Below, one piece after another: positions 61,860 to 64,000 of a DNA stretch of 64,000 bases (position 1 is the stretch's first letter; each line of letters starts with the position of its first letter). A program made the translations under genes and the position numbers. The notes beneath the pieces were generated by a model. It searched no databases. It worked only from the letters and a program-made list of their open reading frames with translations, and was not told the origin of the DNA. Origin of the DNA: Bacteroidota bacterium (GTDB lineage: Bacteria; Bacteroidota; Bacteroidia; Cytophagales; Cyclobacteriaceae); NCBI GenBank assembly GCA_018266435.1, contig JAFEAL010000015.1, forward strand, positions 1-64,000. Direction: 5' to 3'.

Positions 61860-61891
61860 AAAGCCCTGGCGGAAACGTCAGGGCTTTTTTG
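61860..61891 (+). terminator. Intrinsic terminator after lipoprotein 2
   Basis: AAAGCCCTGGCG (61861-61872) pairs with CGTCAGGGCTTT (61877-61888) around a GAAA loop with one G-T wobble, then a T run to 61891. Thymidylate synthase starts 39 bp later. Confidence 0.92.
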
Positions 61892-61930
61892 TTTGCGTTC
61901 TGTTAAGTTATTTGCATAAAAATTGAGTTC

Positions 61931-62725
61931 ATGCAACAGTACCTTGATTTGATGAAAGACATTTTGGAAAACGGAGCAACCAAGACCGACCGCACCGGCA
62001 CTGGTACAAAATCTGTTTTTGGGAGACAACTCCGATTTGATTTAGCCAAAGGTTTTCCGTTGGTGACCACCAAAAAACTTCATCTACGTTCCATTATATA
62101 TGAATTACTTTGGTTTTTGAAAGGCGAAACGAATATCAAATACTTGAAAGATAACGGAGTTACAATTTGGGATGAATGGGCTGATGAAAACGGTGAACTC
62201 GGCCCGGTATATGGAAGTCAGTGGCGCAGCTGGCCATCTCCTGATGGGCGAAAAATTGATCAGATGGCTAATGTCATCCACCAGTTAAAAACAAAACCCG
62301 ATTCGCGCAGGCACATTGTTTCAGCCTGGAATCCGGCTGAGGTTGATAACATGGCACTGCCACCCTGCCACGCCTTATTTCAGTTTTATGTAGCTGAAGG
62401 AAAATTGTCATGTCAACTTTATCAACGCAGTGCCGATTATTTTCTGGGAGTACCGTTCAATATTGCCAGTTATGCGTTGCTCACTGAAATGGTGGCTCAA
62501 CAAACCGATTTGCTTTTGGGAGAGTTTGTGTGGACGGGGGGCGATGTGCATTTGTATTCCAATCACGTTGAGCAAGCTAAGCTTCAACTTTCTCGCGAGC
62601 CGTTTATGTTGCCAACATTAAAAATCAAACGAAAACCTGATTCTATTTTTGCGTATGAGTTTGATGATTTTGAGATAGTAAACTATCAAACACATGCCTC
62701 CATTAAAGCTCCCATCGCTGTTTAA
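61931..62725 (+). CDS. thyA: Thymidylate synthase
   Basis: 264 residues, the usual length. The catalytic Cys146 sits in [12 protein letters not shown] (143-154); [10 protein letters not shown] (22-31), [19 protein letters not shown] (81-99) and [13 protein letters not shown] (about 165-177) match the family. It converts dUMP to dTMP with methylene-tetrahydrofolate. The next gene follows after 5 bp, so it is likely co-transcribed with the bestrophin-like gene. A dihydrofolate reductase gene, often adjacent, is not in this window. Confidence 0.97.
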   Translation: MQQYLDLMKDILENGATKTDRTGTGTKSVFGRQLRFDLAKGFPLVTTKKLHLRSIIYELLWFLKGETNIKYLKDNGVTIWDEWADENGELGPVYGSQWRSWPSPDGRKIDQMANVIHQLKTKPDSRRHIVSAWNPAEVDNMALPPCHALFQFYVAEGKLSCQLYQRSADYFLGVPFNIASYALLTEMVAQQTDLLLGEFVWTGGDVHLYSNHVEQAKLQLSREPFMLPTLKIKRKPDSIFAYEFDDFEIVNYQTHASIKAPIAV

Positions 62726-62730
62726 TTTTT

Positions 62731-63603
62731 ATGGTAAACTATAATCCTAAAGTTTGGGTTGAGTTGATTTTTCACTCATACAGCAAGCAAGTGCTGAAAA
62801 CGTTGTTGCCTGCACTCATTTTTATGGGTTTGTTTACGGCAACTTGTTGTTATTTGGAATTAACTTTTTTAAAAAGCCTTCCGGCTTTTACCACTGTTCA
62901 CTCGTTGCTTGGCATCGTGCTGGGTTTGTTTTTGGTGTTTCGCACTAATTCAGCCTACGAACGATGGTGGGAGGGAAGGAAACTGTGGGGTAGCTTGGTT
63001 AACAGCTCACGCAATTTTGCCATGAAACTAAACGCTGTGTTAGGTCAGGGAATGGAAGAAGACCGAAAATGGTTTGCTGAAATGATCAGCCATTTTATGT
63101 GGGCCACAAAAGAACATTTACGTAAAGGGGTGGTACCAGACGACATGGAAATAAACAACAAAATATTTCTTGGGCAGTTGAAGCAAGCTGCCCACAAGCC
63201 CAACCGGATAGCCACGGCCATGTATTTAAAAATAGAGGAACTTTTTAGAAAAAATGTTATTACCGGTTTTCACCTCACCAATTTTGACAAGGAGATGAAA
63301 GATTTTGTTGACCTGATGGGATCTTGCGAACGAATTAAGAAAACCCCCATCCCGTACTCTTACACCATGTACATCAAAAAATTTATTTTCATCTACATCA
63401 TTACGTTGCCTTTTGGGTTTATCCCTACGCTGGGGTACTATACTATTGCGGTTGTGCTACTGGTAGCTTTTGTGTTATTAAGTGTAGAACTGATTGCTGA
63501 AGAGATTGAAGACCCATTTGGCCAGGATATCAACGATTTGCCCACCGATGAGTTAACCGCGGCAATCAAAGCAAATGTGAAAGAGATTTTGAATGTTGAT
63601 TAA
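62731..63603 (+). CDS. Bestrophin-family channel protein
   Basis: 290 residues with two N-terminal and two C-terminal hydrophobic segments (about 23-45, 53-70, 210-227, 230-250). The family motif AYERWWEGRKLWG (about 75-87) and the later IPYSYTMYIKKFIFIYIITLP (IPYSYTMYIKKF, then IFIYIITLP; about 207-227) are recognisable. Prokaryotic bestrophin homologues form ion channels (chloride or cation selective, depending on the protein). It starts 5 bp after thyA. Ion selectivity is not readable. Confidence 0.93.
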   Translation: MVNYNPKVWVELIFHSYSKQVLKTLLPALIFMGLFTATCCYLELTFLKSLPAFTTVHSLLGIVLGLFLVFRTNSAYERWWEGRKLWGSLVNSSRNFAMKLNAVLGQGMEEDRKWFAEMISHFMWATKEHLRKGVVPDDMEINNKIFLGQLKQAAHKPNRIATAMYLKIEELFRKNVITGFHLTNFDKEMKDFVDLMGSCERIKKTPIPYSYTMYIKKFIFIYIITLPFGFIPTLGYYTIAVVLLVAFVLLSVELIAEEIEDPFGQDINDLPTDELTAAIKANVKEILNVD

Positions 63604-63647
63604 TGATTGGGTAGTAGGCAACAAGAAAAGAAATACTTTCTGTTTGA

Positions 63648-64000
63648 TCATTTTTTCATCAGGGCATTAACCTTATCAACAAACTTTGTCTGCCAATCGC
63701 TGCCTAATTCTTTTTGGTAGGCTGCAAAAGTATTTTCGTTGTGGTCATTTATTTCTTTGGCTACAGCGGGGGCACGTTTGTAACTATTGAAAGTTCCCAA
63801 CCGACTGGAAAACTCCAAATTGATTTTCATAATTTGAGCAACCGCATCGTATGCTTTCATTTGGTCAACAGCATGATCTCCCCATCCTGAAACCGGAACA
63901 ATCCAAACAGGTAACTTTTTATTATAGATATAAACCTTATCAGTTTTTATCATACGGCTATGTTTTTGACAATAACAAGTTAACGACATTGCAAAGATGC
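63648..64000 (-). CDS. Small exported protein of unknown function (5' end outside window)
   Basis: The last 113 residues are read from an ATG at 63989, but the frame stays open to the window end. The upstream codons (IFAM, then SLTCYCQ) look like the end of a signal peptide, so the gene very likely starts beyond 64000. The mature part is mostly helical (DQMKAYDAVAQIMKINLEFSS; split as DQMKAYDAVAQI, MKINLEFSS), Lys/Asn-rich, and ends in MKK. No domain is recognised. It is convergent to the bestrophin-like gene, 44 bp away. Confidence 0.6.
   Translation of the reverse strand, partial: IFAMSLTCYCQKHSRMIKTDKVYIYNKKLPVWIVPVSGWGDHAVDQMKAYDAVAQIMKINLEFSSRLGTFNSYKRAPAVAKEINDHNENTFAAYQKELGSDWQTKFVDKVNALMKK

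Overview
The window looks like a chromosomal segment of a Bacteroidota bacterium, most likely of the Cytophagia/Cytophagales type (inference). The reasons are very large surface proteins built from Ig-like and PKD-like repeats with type IX secretion (T9SS) C-terminal domains, a PorP/SprF-family protein, a CHU_C/gliding-type C-terminus, DUF5683, DUF4159 and SPOR proteins, a large N-terminally extended signal peptidase I, and promoter-like TAnnTTTG (-7) elements upstream of several genes. No tRNA, rRNA, CRISPR array, insertion sequence or prophage was seen. Most of the window is ordinary single-copy chromosome. The accessory character is concentrated in the two giant surface-protein genes and the lipoprotein pair.

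Layout. (1) 1-7.5 kb: the 3' part of a giant secreted repeat protein (5' end outside the window) ending in a T9SS type A sorting domain. (2) 7.5-10.8 kb, minus strand: an NtrC-type sigma-54 response regulator followed by a PAS-hybrid histidine kinase with REC and HPt domains. (3) 10.9-12.9 kb, plus: a TerB-like protein, a rhomboid protease and the DNA polymerase III delta subunit, with overlapping ends. (4) 13.0-20.7 kb, plus: an envelope gene string of a 1040-residue TPR protein, an outer-membrane barrel, a SPOR protein, a TonB-like protein and a BamA/TamA-like barrel. (5) 20.7-24.4 kb, minus: tyrS, a PAP2-like membrane protein, a phytanoyl-CoA-dioxygenase-like protein and an SDR. (6) 24.5-30.4 kb, mostly plus: an FAD-dependent dehydrogenase, a CoA-binding protein, a cyclase-family hydrolase, a PPK2 kinase, a Gfo/Idh/MocA oxidoreductase and a second TerB-like protein, plus a minus-strand NTF2-like secreted protein. 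(7) 30.5-34.8 kb: a conserved protein of unknown function, a coiled-coil membrane protein, a methyltransferase, apaG and ung. (8) 34.9-43.1 kb, minus: a parA-parB-DUF5683-dapB-lepB run, then yidC and pyrG. (9) 43.3-59.1 kb, plus: a 4894-residue SprB-like protein and a PorP/SprF-family gene 20 bp behind it. (10) 59.1-61.9 kb: a DUF4159 protein and two tandem paralogous lipoproteins, each followed by a strong intrinsic terminator. (11) 61.9-64 kb: thyA, a bestrophin-like channel gene and a partial minus-strand gene.

How the genes fit together. The most distinctive locus is the giant adhesin plus PorP/SprF pair. In the known gliding system of Flavobacterium johnsoniae, the adhesin SprB needs SprF for surface delivery by T9SS, and this pair has the same architecture and order. 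The adhesin contains thirteen contiguous repeats of about 104 residues (49533-53582), four diverged relatives further on, and two conserved cysteines in nearly every repeat. The first giant protein uses a different T9SS signal (type A), so the window encodes two large exported repeat proteins that use two different sorting signals. The other systems (phosphorelay, chromosome partitioning, membrane insertion and protein secretion, nucleotide synthesis) are housekeeping or regulatory.
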